In this document: piece by piece, positions 11,441 to 20,392 of the stretch
Position numbering within the stretch: the stretch's first letter is position 1
How the letters are laid out: each line of letters opens with the position of its first letter
Origin: Meconema thalassinum
Taxonomy: Eukaryota; Arthropoda; Insecta; Orthoptera; Tettigoniidae
NCBI GenBank assembly: GCA_946902985.2
Contig: OX336389.2
Location: 1,287,606,792 to 1,287,670,791 of the forward strand
Direction of reading: 5' to 3'
DNA: 64,000 nucleotides
Translations under genes and position numbers: made by a program
Notes under the pieces: generated by a model
The model's database searches: none
What the model was told of the DNA's origin: nothing
Seen by the model: only the letters and a program-made list of their open reading frames with translations

Positions 11441-11571
11441 AGGCTTGCAAACTAGGCAGAACACTGAAAGGTAAAACAGTTTCAAAGTAAACCATTTTCA
11501 AATGAAAATGTATATGTGTATTTGTCATATGTATTACATGAAGTTTGATTATGTTCATTTTGTTCTCATAG

Positions 11572-11754
11572 GATGACTGCCAAGAAGAGTTGACTGTTGT
11601 TTCTGTTATACCAAATCAACCCACGTCAGAATGGAAAGTTGAGTCTAGTCATACGTACAAATACCTGGTGACTGCACATTCATCAGTGATCTTTCTTACT
11701 CACAAATACCGCATAGTGTATTGTCTGGATATGAGTCCTTCTCTTTCTGCTGTG
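11572..11754 (+). CDS. SZT2: SZT2 (KICSTOR subunit), internal exon a
   Basis: SZT2 is the largest subunit of KICSTOR (with KPTN, ITFG2 and KICS2), which recruits GATOR1 to the lysosome surface and so dampens mTORC1 when nutrients are scarce. This 183-base exon (61 codons) follows a TTCTCATAG acceptor and ends at a GTAAGT donor (11755), phase 0 at both ends as read. The peptide begins DDCQEELTVVSVIP and ends YRIVYCLDMSPSLSAV. From memory, the N-terminal region of vertebrate SZT2 has EVLSVLP... and QYRFVIELDLSPS at this point. Continuity with the next four exons is the strongest support. Earlier exons are not in the window. Confidence 0.85.
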
Positions 11755-12629
11755 GTAAGTGTTTACATGGACCAATAATTCTCATTATTTGAATATTCCT
11801 TATAGCTTGGATTTATGTAATTTTTAGTTTGATTTTTTAAAAGTAGGCTATTACATGTTTGTTTTATTAGGGTTACTAGATGAAATTTCTGGAATCGAGG
11901 ATATTTCAAGCTGAAAATTAGGACTAAAAAAAAAAAGAACTCATTTCCTGGTCAATGTTTGTGTTCAGGGTGAAATATTATGACCATTGGTTTGGATTCC
12001 ATGTGAACTGGATGTCTTTTGGCTCATGTTCACGATATCAACAGTCGCTTAAAACTAGAAGGTTCCTTCCTTTTTTGTATGTATAAAACTTTATTATTGT
12101 GCGTTAATTAAAATTGTATTATTAAACCAAAACATGGTTCACAAGTTGAAATACTAACATTTTATTATTACATTTCTGTAATAACAATAAAAATGTACCA
12201 ATAATTCAACACATCGTACTCGGTTAAATCCTAACATTCTCCGCTTCGTCACCTACAAGAGCAAACGAGAAAAGGAACCCGGAAGGAGCTGCACCAGCAC
12301 TCAGGAATTGTGTCACACTGTGAGAGGTGAGAGATTGTTGTATATATCAATAGTTTAAACTCTTTTGAGATACTTTCAAACGAAGTACCAAAGCTCAGTG
12401 ATACCAACTTTTCCATTGGTAAAGAAAATAACAATCTTTATTGTACTGTGGTATCATTTTCACCTAGGTGAAGGACAGTCTGAGAGAACTGAACCTGGAA
12501 TTGGTTCAGTGGTTCAGGAAGGATGGTGAACAGACGGAGTAAAGTGGAGGGTTGTCATATTTGCTCCGGCCCAGCCCAGGCTGGAAAAAGGAAATTGATG
12601 ATGAGTATCATTTTAGGAGTATACAACTG
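11755..12629 (+). other. Start of SZT2 intron a-b, mostly unremarkable
   Basis: Intron a-b spans 11755-16006. The first 870 bases hold a decayed SINE S2 piece (11946-12076). At about 12470-12612 there is a stretch resembling a LINE 3' end (GAACTGAACCTGG..., then a short TGATGA run). Nothing else was recognised. Confidence 0.5.
11946..12076 (+). mobile_element. SINE S2, decayed 3' fragment
   Basis: Matches the S2 body from the GGTCAATG block through GGATTCCA, GGCTCATG, an AACAGTCGC counterpart of AACGGTCAC, and the terminal TTCCTTCCTTTTTT. The tRNA-like head is missing and about a quarter of the bases differ from other copies. Confidence 0.55.
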
Positions 12630-15437
12630 GATGTGATGGAGAGAAGAAAACTGGATGTACTGGGCTTGGCAGAAACAAGATGGAAAGGAGAAGGTCGTAG
12701 AGAACTGAGGAAAGGGTACCGGTTATACTGGAGTGGGAACAGGGAAGGAAGGAGCAGAGTAGTAGGAGTAGTTGTGAGAGATGGAATGAAGGAAGAGGTA
12801 AAGGGAATAAGTGACAGGATCATGAAGATCAGAGTAACTGTAAAGGGAAGAAGCCTGGAGATAGCCCAGGTATATGCCCCTCAAGTTGGATGTACAGCTC
12901 AAGAGAAGGAAGACTTTGAGGAGGAGCTACAACAGCAGTTGAATGGTCAGAGCATCATTGTCATGGGAGATTTGAATGCACATGTAGGAAGTGAAAGGCA
13001 AGGATATGAAAATGTATTGGGAGCAGAAGGATGGGGTAGCAGGAATGAAGAAGGGAGAAAGTTGCTGGATTTTTGCAAGAGAAACGGTTTAGTGGTAGGC
13101 AACTCCTGGTTCCAGAAGAAAGAAAGCCACAAGGTAACTAGGTACAGCAGTGATTTAACAAAGAAATCTTTGGTAGATTACATGCTGTACGACTGGGAAA
13201 TGAAGAGAGGTGTCAGAGATATAAAGGTAATACCATCAGAGGCCTTAGATAGCGACCACAGAATACTTGTAATGAACCTGGGAGTTGTTAAGGATAGCAA
13301 GAGGACAGAGTACCAGGAAAGGAGAATCAAAGTATGGAAACTCAAGGAAAAGGAAGTCAAGGAAGAATTCCAGAAGATAATAAGGGAAAGGATGCCAACA
13401 GACAATCCTAAAACAGAGGAAGAGGAATGGAAGCAATTCAAAAACACAATGGTGGAAGCTGCAGTGGCAGTATGTGGAAGAACAAGCAACAGAAAGCGGT
13501 GTAAATAGACACCATGGTGGAATGAGAGAGTAAAAGAAGCTGTGGGAAGGAAGAACAAGGCTTTCAGAGTGTGGTTCCAGGAAAGAACTGATCTGGCAAG
13601 GGAAGATTATAAGATAAAGAAGAAAGAAGCAAACGAGATTGTCGCAGAGGAGAGGAAGAAGTGGATGGTAAAGTGGACAGAGATGATGGAGGAAAACAGC
13701 AGAGGAAATAAGAAAGTACTTTAAGGGATGGTCAAAAGTAAGAGAAGAGGTCTGCGAGAGGATGTGGTAATGATGGACAAAAACGGAAATGAGGTACACA
13801 ACAAAGAGACACTCAAGACAGTGTGGAAAGAGTACTTTGAGGATTTGCTGAATCCAAATGGTCATAGGGAGGAAGACAACGTATTGGAAGATGGAGAAGA
13901 CAACACAGGAATGGAAAAGGACTTGACTTGGAGAGAACTGAAAATGGTTATTGACAAAATGAAAGGAGGAAGGGCACCAGGTGTGGACGAAGTGAGTGTT
14001 GAAATGGTGAAGGCAGCAGGGGAGGTTGGGAAACAGTGGCTGTACCATGTGAGGGTGGTATGGAAGGAGAAAAAGACCCCAGAAGTTTCGAAGAAAGGAT
14101 TAATTGTTCCAATATTTAAGAAAGGAAGCAGAAAGGAGTGCAGAAATTACAGGGGAGTCACACTCATACCTCACTGTGCCAAGATATATGAAAAGATATT
14201 AGAAAGTAGAATACGAGCCAAAGTGGAGAGAAAATTGAGAGAGGAGCAGTATGGATTCAGACCTGGGAGATCAACAGTGGATCTCATATTTTCAGTGAGA
14301 CAGCTCCAGGAACACCACTACGAATTTGGAGAGGATCTGTTGATGGCCTTCCTGGACATCGAAAAGGCCTATGATAGTGTGTGTAGGGAGAAGGTTTGGC
14401 AAGCAATGGAAAACATGGGAGTGGAAAAAGGGACTGTAGGCAGAGTGAAGGAAATTTATTGTGGAAGTGTGAGTTGTATGAAAGTTGGAGGGGAAAGAAC
14501 AGACTGGTTCAGACAAATGAGTGACCTGAAACAGGGTAGTGCGCTGTCACCCCTTCTCTTTATTGTGGTTATGGACGAGGTAATGACACGGATAGCAGGA
14601 AAGATAGGAGAAGATAAGATGAAAGCAATGGTGTTTGCAGATGATCTCATGGTCTGGGGAAACAAGGAGGAGGAAATTCAGGAGCAACTGAAGGCTTGGG
14701 AAGAAACAGTGGGAGAGTACGGATGGAAGTTCAACATCAGTAAATGTGAGATCCTGTTAACGACCAGGAAAAAGGACAGACCAATGAGTGGGATAACACT
14801 TGGAGGTGGACAGCTGGAGAAGGTGGAAAGTCTCAAGTACTTGGGAAGTATAGTGGAGGAAAATGGGAGAAATGACAAAGAGATTACGGAACGTGGCAGA
14901 CAGGCAGAAGCATTTCTGAGAAGCATTAGGAGCTTAGTGTGGAATAAAGATGTCCCACAAAAAAGCAAGGAAGTGTTATACAGAAGCTACTATATCCCGA
15001 TACTGACCTATGCTTCAGAAACGTGGACCATGAAGAAAAGAGACATAAGCAGAATACAGGCAGGTGAAATGAAGTTCCTGCGAAGTAGGATCGGAGTAAC
15101 AAGAAGAGACAGGGTGAGGAATGAAAAGGTCAGGGAAATGGTGAAAGAGGAGCCCTTGCAAGGTAGGATTGAGACATCAAGACTGAGGTGGTATGGACAC
15201 ATAAAGAGAATGGATGAGAAGAAGATTCCCAAGAGGATACATGAGATGCAGATGCAGAAGAAACGACCAAGGGGAAGACCAAGAGATAGATGGCTGAAAG
15301 GAGTGGAGGAATGTGTCAAGAAGAGAGGCGAGGACTGGACCAGAGTGACAGCGGAGAGATGGTGGGAAGAAAGGACTAAGTGGCGAGGCTTATGTTCCAA
15401 ACAGACCCAGCCTGGGGCTGGAAACTGTACAAGATGA
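12630..15437 (+). pseudogene. EN-RT polyprotein of LINE A copy 3, two nonsense mutations
   Basis: A single reading frame runs from the truncation point to 15437, interrupted only by TAG at 13506-13508 (where copy 6 has GAG, in CKETPWWNE) and TAA at 13722-13724 (copy 6 TAT, in VLYGMV). The remaining 569-codon open stretch (13728-15437) contains the complete reverse transcriptase, including MAFLDIEKAYDSV, LKQGSALSPLLF and FADDLMVWG, and the C-terminal region ending GAGNCTR. Lacking the first part of the endonuclease it is dead on insertion; the stops came later or were inherited. Confidence 0.88.
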
Positions 15438-15448
15438 TGATGATGATG
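12630..15448 (+). mobile_element. LINE family A copy 3, 5'-truncated, two stop codons only
   Basis: Homology to copy 6 starts sharply at 12630 (GATGTGATGGAGAGAAG), within the endonuclease, and ends in a GATGATGATGATGAC tail. A 7-bp repeat ACAACTG flanks it (12623-12629 and 15449-15455), matching the short 7-9 bp duplications of other family A copies. It lies in sense orientation in the SZT2 intron a-b. Confidence 0.9.
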
Positions 15449-15611
15449 ACAACTGTTGGAAGAGTACAAGTTTTAGAATGCAAAATCTTTTTTGTGATTT
15501 AGTAAAACCCATCAGATGCATACAAAGCTAGGACATGTCCGGGAAATCTGGGACTTCAGTAACCCCAAGTTTAATGGATAATTATGATCAAGTATGTAAT
15601 ATGGATGCCTT

Positions 15612-15800
15612 AAATTTAAAACTAAGACAGCGTTTGTGAAATGTTATGTTTGGTCCACCTTGCTTTATGGAATAGAAGCTTGGACATTAAAATCGTCCTC
15701 CATTAAAAGGCTTGAAGCTCTGGAAATGTAGTTCCATAGGAGGATGCTGAAAATCCCTTGGATAGATCACATCTCTAATGAGCAGGTACTGCGGAGAGCT
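15612..15800 (+). mobile_element. Short LINE reverse-transcriptase C-terminal fragment (family E)
   Basis: Frame-corrected reading gives ...FVKCYVWSTLLYGIEAWTLK followed by a stop-containing RLEALEM..FHRRMLKIPWIDHISNEQVLRR. This matches the general C-terminal pattern of RTE/BovB-like reverse transcriptases (YG.E.WT...R..AFE.W..RR). It is not a close copy of families A-D. Confidence 0.6.
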
Positions 15801-16006
15801 AACTCGAAGCAACTCGAGCAAACTCCTCAGGTTGAAATGATGCTCAACAATGTTTCGAGTCCTGTTTTCAATATTTGAGAGGATTATTAATATTCCATCT
15901 ATTATTTGATTTATTTCTATTCTATATTCTGTATATGAGAAAGAGGCTTGTGAAATTGACTTTTGTCATGTCCCCCTCTTTCTAACGTTTTTTGTTGTTG
16001 TTTTAG

Positions 16007-16084
16007 GATATTCAGCATGGTGAGGTAATGATTGATGAAATGTTCGTGTCATTGAAACGAAGCTTAAATGGCCTGACAATGCCA
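16007..16084 (+). CDS. SZT2: SZT2 internal exon b
   Basis: A 78-base exon (26 codons) after the acceptor TTGTTGTTTTAG and before the donor GTAAGT at 16085. It encodes DIQHGEVMIDEMFVSLKRSL followed by NGLTMP, in phase 0 with exons a and c. It aligns with the vertebrate SZT2 stretch I recall as GEAILDEVFHALSRCLVGL. No known domain name applies to this short piece. On its own the call would be weak; the splice sites and frame continuity make it firm. Confidence 0.83.
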
Positions 16085-16404
16085 GTAAGTATTCTCTACA
16101 TCTCTTTGTAGGTCTTCATATCATTTCAAGCCATAAGATTCTTTTACATGGTGAAGCTAACAGTCATTACAATTTTCACTAATTTGCAATGTGTGGAGAA
16201 TTGCCAATAGAGTTAGTGTGGTTTTTCCACACTAGCTCGAGAAAATGTATGGGGCACTTTTCCCTATTCTCAAACTGGAACAAGCATATGCTCAAGAAAA
16301 TAATTAATTTGAATGTTGGATTTTTAAATTATCGGGAGATAGTGTCTGGTGTAACTTGACTTTGCTTCAAGGCAACAAGGAATAATCTTTTATGAGGTAA
16401 TGGT

Positions 16405-17546
16405 GCAGATTTGAGAGTCCGGCATTGCTTCCACTTACTTGTGCCAGGCTCCTCTCCGTCTTCCTTCCTGTCAACCTCCCTTGGTCAACTCTTGTTCTTT
16501 TCCGACCCCGACAGTATTAGGGTATCTGAGGCCTAGGGAGTCTTTCACTTTCCCGCCTTAATTGGCCCTTTTCTCAGCTTTCCTGATCCCTCCTTCTTCG
16601 AGGGGTCAGACCTCTTGTTTTCTTTTCATTATATTTCCTTTTCTCTTTAAGATTCCTGCACTGTTTTTTTTGTTAATTGGCTGCCCGTGTATCTGAATTC
16701 CATTTAGCTTTTTTTTTTTCATCTACACTCCATTTTGTAGGTGTTTTCAATCTCCATTGCATTTTGTAAGTCTTTTCGATCTAAATTGCATTTTGTGAGA
16801 GTTTTCAGCCTCAATTGCATTTTGTAAGGATTGCTTTGCTAAATTGCTTTTTAGTAAGTCTTTCAATATAGGGGATGGGACTTTCATTAGTATTTTGAAT
16901 TTCAATTGCATTTTGTATTTTCAACCTAAACCGCTTTTTTCAAGTATTTTCAATCTAAATTGCATTTTGTAGGGTGTGCATTTTGCAAGTATTTTGATTC
17001 TCAATTGCATTTTGTGTGTATTTTGAATCTAAATTGCATTTTGTAAGTATTGTCCATCCAATTGAGTAGTTTGAATCTACCATACATTTTGTAAGCATTA
17101 TCAATTGCACTTTGTGATTATTTGGAATCTGAAATGCACATTTTTCAATCTAAATTGCATTGTGTATTTTCAATTTCAATTGCATTTTGTAAGTATTTTG
17201 AACCTCAATTGCATTTTGTATGTTTTTCCAATCTCCTTTGCATTTTGTAAGTATTTTAAATTTCACTTGCATTATGTAAGTATTTCGACTGTACATTGCA
17301 TTTTGAACGTATTTTGAACTTAACCTACATTTTGTGCGTATTTTTCAATCTATTCCTTTTGTGAGTATTACCGCTCTCCATTTTGTGAGTAGTTTCCATC
17401 TGAGTTCCTTTTTGTAAGTATTTTCCTTCTCACTTAATTTTCGTTTTGGTTTCCACTTCATTGACATTCTTGCCATCACCCAGGCCATTAGGGGGTGATA
17501 ACCTAGATGTTAGGCCCCTTAAAGCAACAATTATCATCATCATCAT
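16405..17546 (+). mobile_element. SINE-like composite element M, copy 1 (head, minisatellite, tail)
   Basis: Head 16414-16720 (GGCATTGCTTCCAC...CCCTTGGTCAACTCTTG...CCTAGGGAGTCTTTCA), then a roughly 29-bp minisatellite, then a tail (ATAACCTAGATGTTAGGCCC ... CAACAATTATCATCATCATCAT). The same three parts in the same order occur at 25998-27606. The (ATC)n end suggests retroposition. No open frame is plausible. The 5' end is probably truncated relative to copy 2. Confidence 0.7.
16728..17440 (+). repeat. Minisatellite, unit about 29 bp, inside element M copy 1
   Basis: Roughly 24 degenerate units built on the pattern TTGCATTTTGTAAGTATTTT followed by C/GAATCTCAA. Units vary by substitution and small indels, and some are cut short. 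Open frames seen across it (for instance 17105-17317) are a by-product of the periodic sequence. Confidence 0.85.
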
Positions 17547-17697
17547 GGCACGGCTCCTGAATGTAATTTTATGTTTTGGCAGGCCCTCAAAATATTTGCA
17601 TGATTTTGACTATTCCATTTTGTTTCAAATAATATGATTGCAATATTATGTTAATGTTTAGTGCTGTACACCCTGCAAATGGTATGTTTTAAATGAC

Positions 17698-18594
17698 TAG
17701 GAGCCGTATATTTTGGTGATAGCGATATGCGCAAATTTTTTTCATACCTCCTTTCTTGCCTATATATTACCTTGTGGGTACTTAAAGTAGCGTATTTTAG
17801 CAAAATGAACTCGCGAAATATCACGAAATCTGATTTATTGCACGAATTGCACAAATAATCACGAAATATACTCCACTTGGTATGAAAATGCTAAATATTA
17901 TCGAAAAAGCTCTCCAATACACGTTTAAATGCTCTTAGGTATTGACCGTCGTGGTTTCCTTCTCATCTGATTGATAGTGCTGCATATTCTCTACACAAAA
18001 GCCCACAACGCTGGAAGTATGTGTATTCAGTTCCGCGATCTCTATGGCTATCGAAGAAAATCGATATCTGCTATCGATTACATCAAATGGCGTTGTGGTC
18101 GTAGATACATCAGAGCGAGTTTGCGACTGATAAAACTATCTGCAAACATCCAGCATTTAAGTATAAAAATTCCGAAAATTAAAGTCACGACAGTTTTCTC
18201 GAGGGCCGAGGAATACAACAGTGAGGGGTTCTATGCATTTGACGCTGCAGGAAAGTTTCTAATGTGTAAATACTCCAATGTTTGTATTCAGTGGGAGCGA
18301 AAAGACACGTGCAATAAACACTGCAGAGATTCAGCAACGCATAAAAAGAGGAAGAAAGAAGGAAATGAACATAATTCTAAGCGGCAAATAACATTCGGCG
18401 ATACTCTACACATCGCAAAGAAACTTATAAACCCCCTTATCACATAATCTGTTAGATTTATCCCATACTATAATGAAGATTTCAGAAGAAACATTGATCA
18501 TTATGACAATTTATTTCGCGAAATACCCACCGAAATGGCATCAGTTTTAACACGGAAATCAACGGTTTTATTTCACCAAAAAATAAGGCCCTTA
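17698..18594 (+). mobile_element. Short hAT element with 8-bp target duplication
   Basis: Flanked by TAAATGAC on both sides (17690-17697 and 18595-18602), the 8-bp size typical of hAT. Ends are 22-bp imperfect inverted repeats: left TAGGAGCCGTATATTTTGG (+TGA), right reading inward TAAGGGCCTTATTTTTTGG (+TGA), 18 of 22 matching by eye. At 897 bp it is too short for a full transposase and would depend on an enzyme made elsewhere. Confidence 0.8.
17971..18447 (+). CDS. CGGBP1-like BED-finger protein fragment in the hAT element
   Basis: The conserved part starts near 18169 (residue 67 of the open frame). Motifs: IPKIKV, EEYNSEGF, DAAGKFLMCKYSNVCIQWER and HCRDSATHKKRKK. Family knowledge: CGGBP1-like proteins carry one BED-type finger (C-x2-C...H...H) derived from hAT transposases and bind DNA. 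Here the second zinc cysteine is serine (CKYS, residues 99-102), while the distal histidines (117 and 124) remain, so the finger is probably non-functional. The frame stops at 18445-18447, about 150 bases before the element's right end, so no catalytic RNase-H domain is present. The upstream 66 codons look like non-coding element sequence; the true start is unclear. Confidence 0.55.
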   Translation: MIVLHILYTKAHNAGSMCIQFRDLYGYRRKSISAIDYIKWRCGRRYIRASLRLIKLSANIQHLSIKIPKIKVTTVFSRAEEYNSEGFYAFDAAGKFLMCKYSNVCIQWERKDTCNKHCRDSATHKKRKKEGNEHNSKRQITFGDTLHIAKKLINPLIT

Positions 18595-18602
18595 TAAATG
18601 AC

Positions 18603-19330
18603 ATAAAACACTTCTAATAAGAACAATATAAATGAAAATTCATTCAACTTGCTTAAAACAAGATGGAATAGGCTGACATGTCCAGGAAATAAACACAAAC
18701 TCTTCGAGTTATTATGAGGAGGAGGGGGGGGGGGGGCGCCCAGGTGTACTGATTGTCTTCTGATGAGCCGAATCGGTATACCTAGGCCAGGGCCCTGCAC
18801 CATGTCAAGCTGGAAGTCGTTTACCGCTTGGCTGCAGGGTTTGGTTGTTCTGCTCTTCCCTCTGTCAGCTATTCAGTGTACAGGGTTTCTGCTGCACAAA
18901 AAGGCGCTGGCAGCCGAGCAGCCTTCGAATGCATTTGGGTGCAGTAACTCGGATGACTGCTCAGTCGCTGATATATTTTGGTCAGCCACTTGTCTTAAGT
19001 TTAACCTCATCTGGCAGTGGGAAGTCTGGAGCAGGCAGCAATCAATACACTTTCGAAAAAGGCATACTTTTGTGTGCAACCACCTTGTATGATTAATGTT
19101 CGTAAGCCTGTAACCTTAGAACACAGATAAATTAAGTCCCTCACTTCACATAAAACTCAGAGAAATTTTGATTAAGTCGTGTAACAATAATCATTAATAA
19201 AAAAGTACAGTACCCTTATTAGTGATTTTACAAGAAATAAATGGAGCTACATTAACACATGCAGTTTATTTATAACTTACCAAGCACTTTTGTGATTTCC
19301 AGTAAATGACTTTGGGCTTTTGTCACATAG
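18603..19330. other. Intronic sequence without a recognised gene
   Basis: Contains a 14-base G run (18724-18737) next to GCGCC. A stretch at 18763-19096 is open in two forward frames and one reverse frame, but none of the three peptides is familiar to me. Left unassigned. Confidence 0.4.
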
Positions 19331-19350
19331 ATGTAATGGAGCATTGCTGT

Positions 19351-19375
19351 CTGGTGGTGGTGGTGGTGGTGGTGG
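19351..19375 (+). repeat. (GGT)n microsatellite
   Basis: About seven GGT units interrupting otherwise ordinary sequence. Confidence 0.9.
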
Positions 19376-20330
19376 GGATGATTGTTGTTTTATGGGGTGG
19401 TACATTGAGATCGCCCCTAATGATCAGAATGATGATCACGACTTACAACTAACTTAAGAGCCATGACAGGCAGATAGGAAAGGAACTGGAGAGGATTTGG
19501 CCCAAAAGCAACGGAAAAAAGGATAGTACGGAACCAGTTCATGAATTCCCGAGGATCGCTAAATCGTGAGCTCACTAGCCATGAGCCCTTGAGGGTGTAG
19601 ACAGCTTAGTTCTATCTAGGGTGTACCATGCGAGCTGTGCTTCACACACCGTGCCCCTTGATGGCCTCTTACGATAGGCCGGGGCTTTTGTGGAAAACAA
19701 GTCTGACCCCTTGAAAAATATGGGTAAAGGCAAGGGCTAATTCATCATCATCATCTTCTTGTACAGTTTCCAGCCCCAGGCTGGGTCTGTTTGGAACATA
19801 AGCCTCGCCACTTAGTCCTTTCTTCCCACCACCTCTCCGCTGTCACTCTGGTCCAGTCCTCGCCTCTCTTCTTGACACATTCCTCCACTCCTTTCAGCCA
19901 TCTATCTCTTGGTCTTCCCCTTGGTCGTTTCTTCTGCATCTGCATCTCATTTATCCTCTTGGGAATCTTCTTCTCATCCATTCTCTTTAAGTGTCCATAC
20001 CACCTCAGTCTTGATGTCTCAATCCTACCTTGCAAGGGCTCCTCTTTCACCATTTCCCTGACCTTTTCATTCCTCACCCTGTCTCTTCTTGTTACTCCGA
20101 TCCTACTTCGCAGGAACTTCATTTCACCTGCCTGTATTCTGCTTATGTCTCTTTTCTTCATTGTCCACGTTTCTGAAGCATAGGTCAGTATCGGGGCTAA
20201 TTAACCCTGGGAAATGAAAGATACCCTAGCCTTCAGATACCCAGAACGAGAATTGACCAAGGGAGGTTGATGGGGAAGATGGAAGAGAAAAACATCAGTT
20301 TAAAAGAAAGAAAAGAAATTGAGTTGTTAC
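19376..20330 (-). repeat. Interspersed repeat interrupted by LINE A copy 4
   Basis: The left part (19376-19742) and right part (20194-20330) flank LINE A copy 4 and rejoin cleanly across a 9-bp duplication. The right part carries TTGACCAAGGGAGGTTGA (20257-20274), the inverse of the CAACCTCCCTTGGTCAA motif in element M's head, so the host repeat is probably related to M. No coding sequence seen. Confidence 0.45.
19743..20193 (-). mobile_element. LINE family A copy 4, strongly 5'-truncated
   Basis: Only the last 450 bases of the LINE, flanked by the 9-bp duplication GGGCTAATT (19734-19742 and 20194-20202). The open frame 19751-20161 (minus, 136 codons) is intact from the truncation point and is nearly identical to copy 6 (RINEMQMQKKRPRGRPRDRW in both). 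It encodes only the C-terminal part with RLRWYGHLKRM; no reverse transcriptase active site. Confidence 0.92.
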
Positions 20331-20392
20331 ATGTATTCACAGGTATAGTTTCCATTAATGGTGGATGATTAAGATTACTCTAATAATCAACA

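Noticed and set aside
1..11571. Upstream SZT2 exons or promoter
   Set aside because: Looked for the expected N-terminal segment before exon a; found only repeats and unassigned sequence, so the first exons are presumed outside the window.
12552..12629. N-terminal extension of the LINE A copy 3 ORF
   Set aside because: The frame is open into flanking DNA by chance; LINE homology begins at 12630, next to the ACAACTG duplication.
17105..17317. 70-codon ORF rich in Phe/Leu/Cys
   Set aside because: Produced by the 29-bp repeat; the same kind of peptide appears at 27129-27341 in the second copy.
16728..17440. CRISPR-like array
   Set aside because: Units are contiguous and degenerate with no unique spacers, in eukaryotic intronic DNA; it is a minisatellite inside element M.
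18763..19096. Overlapping ORFs of 109, 83 and 68 codons
   Set aside because: Three frames open at once with no recognisable motif, splice context or repeat partner; coding is unsupported.
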